A stretch of 35,003 nucleotides of DNA from Symbiodinium natans (lineage: Eukaryota > Sar > Dinophyceae > Suessiales > Symbiodiniaceae). Every line of letters begins with the position of its first letter. Positions within the stretch are counted from its first letter, which is position 1. Shown one piece after another: positions 22,300 to 32,141 of this stretch. The notes beneath the pieces are model-generated. The model was not told the origin of the DNA, did not search any database, and saw only the letters and a program-made list of their open reading frames with translations. The stretch is from NCBI GenBank assembly GCA_905221605.1, contig CAJNDS010002765.1:250001-285003 (forward strand), in the 5' to 3' direction. Both the position numbers and the translations under genes were made by a program.

Positions 22300-23010
22300 T
22301 TGATGACGAAGTTGGTGCCCTCTTGCGGGAATGTGCTGAACTGCATCTCGGGAGAGGCAGTTCCAGGGCTGTCCTACGAGCAGCTGCGAATTCTGCAAAC
22401 CAAGCACAGGCAGGAAGTTTCTCGACTCGGCACAGAGTGAAGGGGTGACGGCCGTGCTGGCAGGTGGCAGCCAGAGTTTGCTGGTGCCAATGAAGGCTTC
22501 GCACGAGAGAGCGTAGCTGGATCTTGTGTGCAATCGTCTTAGACAGGCCAAGAACCCCTCGAGTGTGCAGTTTGCTTCTGTGTTTGGAGCCTAGCGGCCT
22601 AGCAATTCTGGCGGAAGAGGTAAGTTGGATTTCGTGGCACATCTGCATTCTGCAATAGCTGCATGTGCAGATTTCGGATGTATGGATACCAGTTACTAAG
22701 ACCATCTACTGTCTAAGCCGCTCAGGCTCCGGATGCCTCAAGCTGTTGCATAAGGCGCCGCTGCATTCATCTATTGTGTCACTTTGTGTAGCTTTAAGCA
22801 TTCTGGTGTTTGGGCTGCCGTCCGTTCAATGCCTGCGGCAGGTTGCCATGTGCGCCCCAGCATGTGTTTCACCTCAGCTGCGTTCTCCCGTGGCTGAAGA
22901 AGGCTGGGGTTCTGACTGATTGCTGATGTTTGCTGTGAAGACGATAGCGGACTCGAGCGCCAAGTGAAGAGCAAGCGTGGAGCCAGGCCTCGTTGTGCCC
23001 TACGTGTCGC
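22300..23010 (+). CDS. Coiled-coil exons, second coiled-coil gene (middle part)
   Basis: About 22300-22345 reads DEVGALLRECAELHLG. About 22366-22435 has the heptad-like LSYEQLRILQTKHRQEVSRL. About 22944-22985 reads DDSGLERQVKSKR. The second piece is the most convincing coiled coil of the region, with Leu, Ile and Val at heptad spacing and charged residues between. It follows a TTCCAG acceptor. The pieces lie in different frames, so they are separate exons. The protein is not identified. Confidence 0.5.
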
Positions 23011-23639
23011 AGAGACTTGCGGCCTCTGCTGAAGTAGGCAGGCCGTGGTCGCGGCATGTGGCACTTGTCCATAGCATCTGGCAACCTCCGGCAGAGAGCT
23101 TGTAGAGGTCCGTGGGGCCAAAAAGCAAAGCTCATGATTTTCGAGGTGTGTGGCATTTTGTGGCCTCCTGAGGTTGTCTGCACGACTTGGGCTTGGCCCG
23201 GGGCTGTCCAAATTGCAGACAGCCTTGGACAGCCGGAATAGATCAAAATGCAGTTCCAGCCCGATGGGTCAGGGAAATGGTGAGCTTTTATGGGACCATG
23301 ATGCCAGCCATGTTCTGCCGCCTAACCAACACCAATCTGGGCTCAAGATTGCGTAGAGCAGGCACAAGCAAGAGAGAATATCTCCAAGCAAAAACAAACA
23401 AAGTGATGAACGCACGGACTCTTCGCAGTGCGGTTTCCAAGTGGCCTCCTCTTCCACGGCTTCCATGGACTTGGCCAACATGTGAAAATGCATCGGGTGC
23501 CCAGCTCCGAGGCCGGCAGCATGGGGGCAACACAGCGGGAGAGCATTCATGAGCATTCCATGAAATTCCATGCCTGGGACGGCGATTCTTAGACTAAAAT
23601 GCACCCCCTGTCGCTTTGGATCCTGCTATGGGCAGAGGG

Positions 23640-24760
23640 AGACCTGAGCTGCTTGAACCGCTTGAAGTGCTTGGCAGGCCCGGAGAGATGCTCGCTTGGC
23701 GGAGGAAGCGCAGAGTGAAACACAAGCCGAGCGGAAGCCGAGCGGAAGCCGAGCGGAAGCCGAGCGCACGCCTCTGGGTGAAGGCACTTCGTGAGGCCAG
23801 GGAGCTGCAGGAGGCAAGGTGCGGGAAGGGCACTCTGAAGCACGGTGCTGGCATGTCTTCGACTTCTGTGTCACTTCTAAGATGCTCCACTGCTCCGCCC
23901 CTTGAAATCGTTGTCGTCTTTTTTTGGCTGGTCTGCATCAATTCTCACGCTACTTCTCCATGTTTTTCCAGTGGATTTCTGCGCTAGCATCTGCTAGCTA
24001 GGTCTTGGAGCCTACACACCTTAATTGCGACAGCACAGGCTGCCACTACCTTTTGGCTGCGCATGAAACTGTAAGGGGTAGTCATAATGCAGGAGTGTCC
24101 ATTTTTGCCGGAATTAGCTCGATTTGCAAGTGATTCTGCCCCTGCGTCCTCCAACTGCCTTGTAGTTATGTAGCACAGCTTGCCAGCATCAGAGCGGTTC
24201 CCGAACTTTGCAGGAGCTGCAGCTGGAAGGGGCAGACCTTGCGCAGCTCCGCATAGAGGAGCGCAGTTCCTGAGTGATAGTGCGATAGAACCTGTTCATG
24301 GCGTGCCATGCTTGTGGGCAGAGGCAGATTTGGCACTGAAAGAGAAGCAGCGGTGGGAGCAACAGCTCGAGGCTGGAGGGCGGATACCTTCACGATCGCC
24401 CGTAAGCTTTGGCAGAGTTGGACTCCTTTTGTCAACGCAGTCCGCCAGGTGTCGCGCAGCTGCATTCAGTTCCTGGGCAGCAGGTTTTTTGAGCATGCCT
24501 GAGCATACCACAGCTTACAGCAGCCTCAAGGAAGCTGGAAGCGCGACTTCTGCAGATTCGACGAGTCCGATCAGAAGGAAATCTGCAAGCACAAGAGGCC
24601 TTGCAAAGGGTTGAGTGCCTCCATGATCTGCATGAGATGTCCAAGCACTGCCTGCCTGAGGACTTGCTCATGTGCAATTATTGCAGACATGCTCAGACTG
24701 CAGCACCGCCAGGCATACTGGTTCGAAGTGGCTGCCAAGCAGCGAACTGCAACCAGCCAA
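23640..24760 (+). CDS. Coiled-coil exons, second coiled-coil gene (3' part)
   Basis: Two exons have clean borders: 24214-24258 (45 bases, ELQLEGADLAQLRIE, GA donor) and 24324-24371 (48 bases, ADLALKEKQRWEQQLE, GC donor). Both are phase 0 after AG|G. Further helical pieces are about 23687-23730 (ARLAEEAQSETQAERKPS), 23791-23820 (EARELQEARCG), 24530-24645 (KLEARLLQIRRVRSE, then EALQRVECLHDLHEM) and 24689-24712 (MLRLQHRQ). For 24530-24605 another frame reads a Ser-rich sequence, EAGSATSADSTSPIRRKS, and either could be used. An 11-base minisatellite (23727-23766) overlaps the first piece and partly encodes it. Confidence 0.5.
23727..23766. repeat. 11-bp minisatellite (CCGAGCGGAAG)n
   Basis: Three perfect copies and a 7-base partial copy. 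The unit is not a multiple of three, so the frame rotates through it. It overlaps a candidate coiled-coil exon beginning near 23687; expansion may have moved the splice donor. Confidence 0.93.
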
Positions 24761-24791
24761 ATCCTAGGTGCCCCGCGCCATGATTGCACAA

Positions 24792-25211
24792 GGTCCTGTT
24801 CTTCCAAGTGCTGCACTCCGTAACAGCGGAGGGAGCACCAATGGCGGATATGGACACGGAAGGAGCCCCCGCTCCGGCAAGGAGCTGCCGAGTCCAGAAA
24901 AGCGTCCACCAGTTCCCCGCTACCGTTCCGCGATGTTGGATTCTTCTCCCCGGAGCAACACATCCGGCCGAAACAGTCAAAACAGTCCCGAGGCACGAAA
25001 AGCTCAAGGTACTCGACGTCAACGCACAGCGATGCTCATTTCGGACCGTACTCCCAAGGCCAAGGACAACACCAAGTTCGACCACTCTAGAACAGCAATG
25101 CTGATGTCCAACAAGTCCATGGAAGATGACGGCACGCAGTCCACGAACAGCTTGTTCAGCATGATGCAGGGCAAGGTCAAAGGATTGGTGGAGTCGGTAC
25201 GTCGCAGCTAG
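24792..25211 (+). CDS. Ser/Arg-rich exon with triple R-S/T-A-M-L motif, possible C-terminus
   Basis: This is one of the few long single-exon frames that looks truly coding. After an AG|G acceptor at 24791 it runs about 139 residues to TAG at 25209-25211. It is rich in Ser, Arg, Asn, Pro and Lys, as in a disordered tail with basic-directed phosphorylation sites (RSPRSGKELPSPEKRPPVPR). A short motif recurs three times: RSAMLDSS at 24924, RTAMLISD at 25023 and RTAMLMSN at 25089. The end, SLFSMMQGKVKGLVESVRRS, could form an amphipathic helix. A GTACGT sequence at 25197 could be a GT donor, so the TAG may be bypassed and the protein may continue into the coiled-coil exons beyond 25.6 kb. I do not recognise the protein. 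Confidence 0.7.
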   Translation, partial: GPVLPSAALRNSGGSTNGGYGHGRSPRSGKELPSPEKRPPVPRYRSAMLDSSPRSNTSGRNSQNSPEARKAQGTRRQRTAMLISDRTPKAKDNTKFDHSRTAMLMSNKSMEDDGTQSTNSLFSMMQGKVKGLVESVRRS

Positions 25212-25539
25212 ACCAAGCAGCGTGAGGTGGACTCGGGCTCTGGCATCCTGCACAGCAGTGTACTGGCGCATTCAGTTTGCCATGTCCTCGCCAGCAAGTG
25301 CGCTGACTGGTAGAGTGCCGCAGAATTCATGATGACACAGCCTCCTTCAATTGGATGACTGGAAATGCTGATGGCTGGTGGGTGCGAGCATCTGATTTTC
25401 GAGTTTGATGCGCTTTGCCGGTGCTGAGTTTGGCATCGCAGGGCATCCATCTGCCCAGCAGCCGACATGGACGATCCTGCGTGGCTGCACAATGTCACCA
25501 CACAGCAGGGTGGCCCTTCAGACTGAGTCACACCTTCAT

Positions 25540-26938
25540 CAGAAACTGCAGTACGATCCGGAGAATGTTGAGAACAGAGCGACCACTACATGTTGCTGTT
25601 GTGGCCTCTGGGGTGCGACATGTCCTTGTCAAATCGTGCATGCTAGGCAGATCGTCGCCTCTATGCCCAAATGGAGGAGCTGCTGAGGCAAAGAGAGAGG
25701 CTGCTGCAGGAGAGGACTGCCGGGGGCCTAACTTCACCTGTAGATTCTGTAGATCGTGTTGGGCTGATGGGTGCTCTGTGCTGCGCTAGACCTGCTCAGG
25801 CACTTGAGCAGCAAGCGGAAGAGCACAGCCGCGAGGCTGGGGTCTTTCACCCCACTGGCCCCACTTGTCTCAGGTGCGCACTGGCATGCTCTGGCATGCC
25901 CTGGCATGTTGGCTCCATTGCAGGTTCAAGCGCTGAGCCTTGCTCTCAAGAAGTTCCTTCCAGCTACGCAGAATGGGAAGGCACGCAGGCATATTTATTG
26001 CAGAGCTTCTACCAGACTGGATACGTTGCTTTGCAGGCTCCTTCCGACTGGCTGCTGAAACAGGCATTGCTCAGCATGAATGCGGATGATGGTCACATGG
26101 CCTGAGAGCAGGAACTGACAATGTGCCAACACGAGGTTCAGGCCTGCCTCGCATCGCCTGGCATCCCACGGAAGAAACGAAAGAGTCGATACGGCGAACT
26201 TCGACTGCAGGCCTACCAGCAGCAGCAAGATGCAGCCAGCGTTGATCTCAGAGCAGCACGCTGTCTCCTGTCTCGCGCTAGCACCGCGTGGTGTCAGTAC
26301 AAGTGCCTAGAGAGCAGCGTGATGCAGCGTGCTCTGAGGCGCAGGTCTCTTTGAGGCTCGGACCGAGCAGAAGGCAAGGGCTGCTAGCTGCCTTGGCGTC
26401 TTTGTTCTTGATGCCTCCCCGTGCTTCACTGTCTCTCTGCAAGGGCATTCTGCAATACTCAGCAGTTTGCAGTTTGCAGACTCGAATCATGGGTGCCTTG
26501 CACGTTCCTTGCGTTCAGGCAGCTTTGCTGGAGTTTGAGCAATGCCGCCGGCTCCTCGCGGGCACTGCCGAGCAGCAGGAGCTTTGCAGTATAGAGGCTG
26601 GATATGGCTGGATGTCCTTTGGGTGCCGGAGAACCTCAAGGGAGTTCAAGGGTGCTCGTTCGTCAGGCGCTCAAGCTTCGGGATGAGACTCGCGAGCATG
26701 CGGAGGAGGTGCATCAGTTGTACTGTTGCACCTGTGATCTCGAATGAAAATTTGGCAGCTGTCGAACGATGCAAGGCAGCAGCAGCAAAGCTGGAGGAGG
26801 CAGCCGTCAAGGAAGAGGCCCAGTAACGGTGGTGCGATCGATGCTTCCGGTGTTGCCCTTATTCGAGGCAGCGGCCAAAAAGCAACTGCACTCCGAGCGT
26901 TTTGCCCTCACCCTGACGCAGCTGTCACATGGTACCTT
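25540..26938 (+). CDS. Third run of coiled-coil exons (5' part)
   Basis: Clean phase-0 exons are 25800-25835 (ALEQQAEEHSRE, GC donor), 26519-26578 (60 bases, AALLEFEQCRRLLAGTAEQQ, GA donor) and 26667-26708 (42 bases, ALKLRDETREHAEE, GT donor). Additional helical pieces are about 25541-25580 (LHQKLQYDPENVE), 25671-25715 (MEELLRQRERLLQER), 25922-25955 (QVQALSLALKK), 26110-26150 (ELTMCQHEVQA), 26187-26270 (YGELRLQAYQQQQDAASVDL), 26304-26340 (REQRDAACSEAQ), 26752-26824 (AAVERCKAAAAKLEEAAVKE) and about 26864-26920 (AAAKKQLHSERFALTLTQ). All are on plus and heptad-like. It is either a new gene after 25211 or a continuation of the previous one. No catalytic domain is seen. Confidence 0.6.
25882..25912. 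repeat. Short 10-bp tandem repeat (CTGGCATGCY)
   Basis: Three tandem copies of a 10-base unit (CTGGCATGCT, CTGGCATGCC, CTGGCATGTT) lie in an intron between coiled-coil exons. Confidence 0.75.
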
Positions 26939-26939
26939 G

Positions 26940-27676
26940 TAGTGTGCACGAAGCAATAAGTGGAAGCTCAAGGTTCTGCTGCTCTGCGAAAGTTGCAGGC
27001 CAGACTCCCGGCATCGGGATCCCGCTTCCGCTTGCCAGTGGTGCATTTGAGCAAGTGTGGTGGCGAATGAATCTAATGAGCCACGAAAGAAAGGAACAAT
27101 AAAAAGCACCTCCAACTTCCCCTTTTTTGGTACACCATGAATCTGAATCTCATGACACCTTCACTGCCCGAGTGTCTGTGAAGAGCACCCATGAAAGGTT
27201 CCCCAGGATACCATGAAAGCTTGTGACCAAGACACGAGAGTTAGGGTCGAATGCGGTTACTCCACGCCCCAAAGGTGTTTCTGTGATGCGCTCATGGACG
27301 GGCCTATGGTTTCTATGTTGGTGTCAGGGGATTTTCGGGGCCTGCTTTTGCTTCTTCTGTCTCTCGCAGTTCGTGTGGGCATTTCCCTAACCTGGCATGC
27401 GATTCCAAGGGTGTGAGCGGCAAGAGATGAGAGTTAGGGTCTCAAGGTGAGACATGTGAGACAATGAGATTCCGGAAGGTTAGACAGGCGGTTGGTGAAC
27501 GCAGAGAAAGAATTCCTGTGTCTTGAACGTCTGGAAAGGGCTCCGGGAGGCTCGGAAACGGGAAGGGCCAGGAAGGGAGGCAACTTTGTTTATCAGCCCC
27601 TCCTTCAGAAACAGTTCCGGCATCTTTCGGCATCTGGCTTCGTGGCACAACTTTCGCATTTTTTCGCAATCGTCAG
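26940..27676. other. Intron-like stretch without exons
   Basis: I see no coiled-coil exon or other motif. It contains direct repeats of GAGAGTTAGGGT (27236 and 27428) and T-rich runs. Probably one long intron between the exons ending near 26920 and starting at 27677. Confidence 0.45.
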
Positions 27677-28735
27677 GTGGCAAAAGCTGAGCTTCTCCGT
27701 CAAGTCCGGGAGCTCGAGGTGCCTGAGTGTGTGAGTGTTTTTTTGTTGCCTCTCGTCTTTCTTTCATGTTTGTGAAGGCTCGCTCTGAATGACAGGCTGC
27801 TGCGAGCCGTGCCCGTGGGGATTTGACTGCTGAGAAGGTCCCTCTGAACTACTCGTGTAGTCTTGCTGCGCTCTGCCATGCTCTGAAAGGCTGCTCGCAA
27901 GGCATATGGTGCGGAGCTTGAAGCGGTCGCCCCAGCACACCCATCTTGTCCGAGTTCTGCATTTCTGTGATGTTCAGAGTCTTCTGCCCCGTGAGGTTCG
28001 ATGCGGACGCCTGCGTGCCGAATTGGAGGAACACGCGGCGCTGCGCTGCGAGGCACCTATGGTGCAAATGCATTTCCAGCTAGCAGTTCTGCAGTTCTGC
28101 AAATGCCAGGGCACGGCAGCACGTGCCGTCCAGGAAGCCGAAAATGCACAGCTAGAGGCCATCGAGAATCATTCGGCTTGGCTTGTATGACCTAGTACTG
28201 GCAGTTGTTGCGTTTTCCTTTGAGGCCAGCGCTGCTCGTTTAGCTCTGCAGCTGGAAGCTGATGAGGAAGCTAGGGCACAGATGGAAGCCGGACCCTATG
28301 ACAGCACCGATAGAAGTGCTAGCACAGGCGACGAAAGCACGGTATGTGGCAATCTTGGGGCTGCAGGCCAAGCTACTGTCCAGCATGCGGCTGGCCGAGC
28401 ATCAGCAGTATGAGCTCCGCGCGCAGGATGTGCAATGTGCGTAATGCGTGTATGACAACGTACGACTTCGGCAGCATCGCAAGATGTTCAGATGCCGCAG
28501 CGTGGACATGTGAAGGAGCTGATGGGCCAAAACTTGGCTGAGGAAGTAGCAGAGGGGCAGCGCATGGAACAGGACAGATGTGGACAGATGCTTCATCTCC
28601 TCTGCTCTGAGATCTGGGGTCTGTATAGCTATTTGAGTCAGCATGCACAGGCACTGCAGAGAGAGCTGGCTCACGAGCGTGCCATGGCAAAGGAGGCCGA
28701 CCTGGATGGTGAACAGCCATCGGCTCGCAAACGAC
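27677..28735 (+). CDS. Coiled-coil exons with a 42-base module
   Basis: Phase-0 exons with AG|G acceptors: 27677-27718 (42 bases, VAKAELLRQVRELE, GT donor), 27796-27837 (42, AAASRARGDLTAEK, GT donor), 27996-28052 (57, VRCGRLRAELEEHAALRCE, GC donor), about 28110-28157 (48, GTAARAVQEAENAQLE, GC donor), 28225-28266 (42, ASAARLALQLEADE, GA donor), 28367-28426 (60, AKLLSSMRLAEHQQYELRAQ, GA donor), about 28516-28572 (57, ELMGQNLAEEVAEGQRMEQ, GA donor), 28651-28692 (42, ALQRELAHERAMAK, GA donor). Every exon is a multiple of three. The composition (Ala, Glu, Leu, Arg, Gln) and heptad pattern indicate a long coiled coil of cytoskeletal, centrosomal or Golgin-like type. The 42-base exons encode exactly two heptads. 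Confidence 0.65.
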
Positions 28736-28747
28736 TGGTACAATGGT

Positions 28748-28930
28748 AACCCTCAAGTCAAGGTTTGGGCCGGCAAGGTTTGGCCAACTCCCGACCACCG
28801 AAAAATCGGGTTGGTCTCACAAGGTCTGGGCTAGACTCTAGACCTTGCGCAGCCCTAGGGACTTGTTTCAAGGGAAACCCTTGAGTCAAAGACTAGTTGA
28901 AAGGGAAAAAAAGGTTTGGCTAAGTAACTT
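28748..28930. repeat. Diverged direct repeats with an internal inverted repeat
   Basis: Two related blocks stand about 130 bases apart. Block one has AACCCTCAAGTCAAGGTTTG (28749) and AAGGTTTGGCCAACT (28769). Block two has AACCCTTGAGTCAAAG (about 28875) and AAGGTTTGGCTAAGT (about 28910). Between them are an imperfect hairpin, CCAACTCCCGA / TCGGGTTGG (28779-28816), and GGTCTGGGCTAGACTCTAGACC. It looks like an old duplicated or MITE-like element in an intron; no ORF is present. Confidence 0.5.
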
Positions 28931-29345
28931 GGGTTTCTAGATGTCTTCGCGATTAAGAGGAAGTGTTTACTGAAGGGGGGACGAACACAGCCTGAAATCA
29001 GCAGAGGATGGTTTTCTAATAGGGAGGCTGATGAGATCTGGGATTTGAGGTCTGGGGTGGCTCACCAGAAATTTACGATTATGATGATCACCTGATCCTG
29101 AACCCTGATCATAGCTGAATGATTTTTAGCCATCAAAGCCAAAGCCATCAAAGCTCATCCGCAATTGGGAGAGATGAAGGCAGGTTGTTCGGAGGTAAAA
29201 TCGCGTCTTGGGGTCTGACGCCGAGCTCGACAAATAGGTGTTCATGAATTAGGGTCAAGCCGCCCATCCCGGGCCGAAACCGACTGCTTGGTGGGTATTT
29301 ATGAATCAATCACGACTTGACATCGTCCATCATCGCACGAAAGTT
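28931..29345. other. Intron-like stretch without exons
   Basis: No coding-like segment on either strand. Short repeats such as GCCATCAAAGC (29133 and 29146) and TGATCA-rich sequence (about 29080-29115) are visible. It probably lies within the coiled-coil gene. Confidence 0.4.
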
Positions 29346-29352
29346 GGGCAGG

Positions 29353-30270
29353 CCAGCAGTGAAGCAACTGCCCTGCTTGAGCAGCGACAGCGTAAGGCGC
29401 TGGAGGCTGAGGAGGCAGGGGTGGGGGGGGGGCATTAGGGGAGCAAAACTCCAAGATGCATCACCACCACTTCTCTGTTCCGCTCGTTGTTTTGTGGCCC
29501 GAGATCAGTCATTCTGGCTTGGGCCGCATGATGCAATCCTCATGCCCCAGAGCCCCCTGCTCGCTTTTCAATCTAGTATGATCTGCTAATTTTGGTTGAG
29601 CATGACAATGCAAACTGGGCTCAGGCTTTGAAGCAGTGCGATGCCGCACTGCTGGCAAGCCAAGGGGCGGAAGAGGTGCTTGAGCAATCTTGAGCATCCG
29701 TTTTCGTGCTCCTTGTATATACCTGCTCGTAGGAGTTGCGACAGCGTGAGAAACAGCTGCAACAGTCGGCGAGGCAGCATACTTTGGGAAGTTTGGGGGA
29801 GTCTGTGGGGAGCGTGTGGTGCAAAAACCGTCTGTCCGTCAGCACATGCTGTGGCTCTCATCCGACCAGGTCCTCTGAGCTGATGCACAGGACCTTGGTG
29901 CAGAGGCTGTCGACAGTCCATGACCAGGCCCATGAAGCAGTCGTCTTCAAGCGAGTGCCGGAGTGTTTGACATGTTTTGACATACTGAGAGTCTGGGATT
30001 GAGAGGTTCGAGTTGCAGAAGATGCCCACGTTGCTCGGCCGAACCCTGTGCGATTCTGTGCGCCTGACCTGCCAATGGCAGCACCGTCAGTTGTGAAGCT
30101 GAAAATACCTTGTCATTTCCCGACCCTGTAAAGTTAGCAGGGGTTGGATGTGGTAGGCCGCACTTAGACAGGCGACAGCACGGCTCCCAGTCTCCATGAA
30201 GTCCACTAGATGAGGCTGCGGCGCTGGAGGAGTTGCGTGGCGAGCGCCGTGAGCAATCCAGGTGGCTATT
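29353..30270 (+). CDS. Coiled-coil exons (3' part of the third run)
   Basis: Helical pieces after AG|G acceptors are about 29354-29407 (ASSEATALLEQRQRKALE, GC donor), about 29628-29678 (ALKQCDAALLASQGAEE, GT donor), about 29734-29772 (ELRQREKQLQQSA), about 29879-29940 (ELMHRTLVQRLSTVHDQAHE) and about 30210-30260 (AAALEELRGERREQS). They continue the coiled-coil pattern of 27.7-28.7 kb on the same strand with the same kind of exon borders. No terminal exon or stop could be fixed. The 5' and 3' limits of the gene are unknown. Confidence 0.5.
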
Positions 30271-31170
30271 GGGAGACGCAATTACCAGTGCCAGTTGTCT
30301 ACGATGTAAACTAAAGGATTCGGAGATGCTTTGGCAGATTTAGGAGGGGCGCCACACATGTTGAAGTGCAAGTCTTGTCCTTTGTGGGTATATTAAAGCC
30401 TGCTGACGCCGCAGTCACAGCCAAGACCGATTGTTTCATAGATGCCCCCCCCCCCTCTGAAAAAAACATCAGAAAGAGGTACTCGCGAAGACATGTCACA
30501 GACATGTCACAGATAGATCAGGCTTCGCTGGATGATGCGTGCTGCAAAAGCGAATGTTCGCACTTTAGGATGTCAAGGCCTCAAGCTGGCAAGATCGGCC
30601 ATGCATCGTTGTCTTACAGGCAGCTCTGTGGTGTTTTCATCAGTCTGCGAGAACGGGCGATTTCCTGTCGCCCTTGAAAAACACGATGCCTTTGCCAAGC
30701 TGGGGATCGTGCAATTTCGCTTGGTGACCTGCTTGTTTGGAGTGAGGGCATCGCCAACTCTACCGGGGCCGCCGCGCATGTGTGTGTGTGTGTGTGTGTG
30801 TGTTTTGTTTACCATATCTTGCACGCCAGGCAGCTTTCATGCCTCAGGGCCATCTCAGATTGAAACATGTTTTGTCGCCGTGCCAGTCTCCAGAGCAGGT
30901 TGAACCAACGACTCCTGGCAGAAACGTCGCTGCTCAGCTAAACAGAAGATGTTTCCGATTCTTGCGATTGCCTCAATGCATTCTTTGATTGCGGACAGTC
31001 TTGGCTTTACAAAGACCGTGGCAGGAAACAGCGTGCACTTCTGCTGCCAGGACAGACACAGATGGCACTCCGATGTCAACAGACGGTTCTGAGCCATACT
31101 GTGTTTACAATCTGGCCAGGAGCACATCATTGGCTTGCGGATGCTTCGAAGTCCCCGAGGATCTGAGCAG
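30271..31170. other. Unassigned stretch with a GT microsatellite
   Basis: No supported exon. Homopolymer runs (nine C at about 30447, A-run at 30461) and a GT repeat at 30779-30802 are present. A gene boundary between the coiled-coil gene and the following unassigned exons may lie here. Confidence 0.4.
30779..30802. repeat. (TG)n microsatellite
   Basis: Twelve uninterrupted TG dinucleotides. It accounts for the Cys-Val and Thr-His repeat peptides seen in open frames over this position. Confidence 0.97.
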
Positions 31171-31270
31171 GCTGCGACCAAGACCAAGTTCGAAGCAGAG
31201 TCGTCGTTCGACTGGGTCATGTTCTTGAATGTCTTGAATGATCCTCGTCTTGGAGATCAAGTTACTCTTT
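31171..31270 (+). CDS. Unassigned exon candidate
   Basis: After an AG|G acceptor at 31169-31170 a frame reads AATKTKFEAESSFDWV, then MFLNVLNDPRLGDQVTLW. Its mix of aromatic, acidic and aliphatic residues looks like a folded domain and unlike the simple peptides of nearby non-coding frames. The donor may be the GA or GG at about 31255. I do not recognise the family. It uses the same strand as all other genes. Confidence 0.45.
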
Positions 31271-31620
31271 GGCAACGAAGAGCAAGAAGAGGGACAGACA
31301 CCGTGAGGCCGTGAGGTGCGAGGATAATTTCGAGGCTGGCCTTAGAAAGATAAGATGATGAGAGCTGCTTGGGCAGTCCGGCCGGGCTGTCCGGCCTCCT
31401 GTTCGAGTCGAAAGCATTCTTCGGAATTCTTCTTCTTCTTCGGCTGTCGCGAACGGCGCGGAGTTGCGACACGGAGCCGCGGGGCGCCTCCGGGACGCGG
31501 CGGGGAATGATGGGCTCGACTCGTGACTTGCGTAGACCGTGAGACTCGATTTTTGTCCTGTGCTCTTGGCTTGCGGCTTCTTTCGTGGAGCAATGTGGAG
31601 CACGCCGCGGGGCCCTCACA

Positions 31621-31668
31621 GGACGTTTCATGGGACGTTTCATGGGACGTTTCACAGGACGTTTCACG
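31621..31668. repeat. 12-bp minisatellite (GGACGTTTCAYR)n
   Basis: Four tandem copies of a 12-base unit: GGACGTTTCATG twice, then GGACGTTTCACA and GGACGTTTCACG. Being a multiple of three it keeps all frames open (KRPMKRP-like on minus, WDVSQDVS-like on plus). This explains overlapping open frames on both strands between 31257 and 31942. Confidence 0.95.
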
Positions 31669-31769
31669 GGCGCATTGTCGGGGGAAAGTGCGCAGTGCAG
31701 GATCAACTTGGTCTGGCTGTAGGCTGCTTCGAAGACCGATGACCCGGAAAACCACTAGCTTGTGCAAAC

Positions 31770-31900
31770 GTGGCTGCCCGCTTCCTAAACCCGGCTTCAG
31801 AATTTGTGAAGAAGCAGACGATTCCTCAACGGTTTGTTTCCGCGAATCACGTAACACAGCAGCTGAAGTGGCTGCTTTGTTTGCTTGCAGCCACAAGCAT
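31770..31900 (+). CDS. Unassigned exon candidate
   Basis: The plus frame reads AARFLNPASEFVKKQ, then TIPQRFVSANHVTQQLKWLL. It has normal protein composition and lies about 500 bases after the previous candidate on the same strand. Possible acceptors are the CAG at 31800 and the AAG at 31812. The family is not recognised. Confidence 0.35.
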
Positions 31901-32107
31901 CGTAGTTTCCATGGAGTCGGTCAGGGGCAAGCAGTTCTGTAGTCTCCAGACGCACCCTCACATTCTCATAGTCTTCCCGTGTACTGATGGAGTCGGAGTG
32001 GGAGCCATATCGTGCTCTGCACGATGAGTCCAGAGCAGTTGGCCGAGCGAAGAGATGGTTGGTGCAGGCGCCGGGAAAGACTTGTCACAGTTTAGGAGAG
32101 CAGCGTC

Positions 32108-32141
32108 ATCAAGTGGTGATCAAGTGGTGACCAAGTGGTGA
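32108..32141. repeat. 11-bp tandem repeat (ATCAAGTGGTG)
   Basis: Three tandem copies, ATCAAGTGGTG, ATCAAGTGGTG and ACCAAGTGGTG, followed by ATCATG. Probably intronic. Confidence 0.9.

Noticed and set aside
31257-31896. Overlapping long minus-strand ORFs with KRPMKRP repeats
   Set aside because: They stay open because of the 12-base minisatellite at 31621-31668; no borders or domain.
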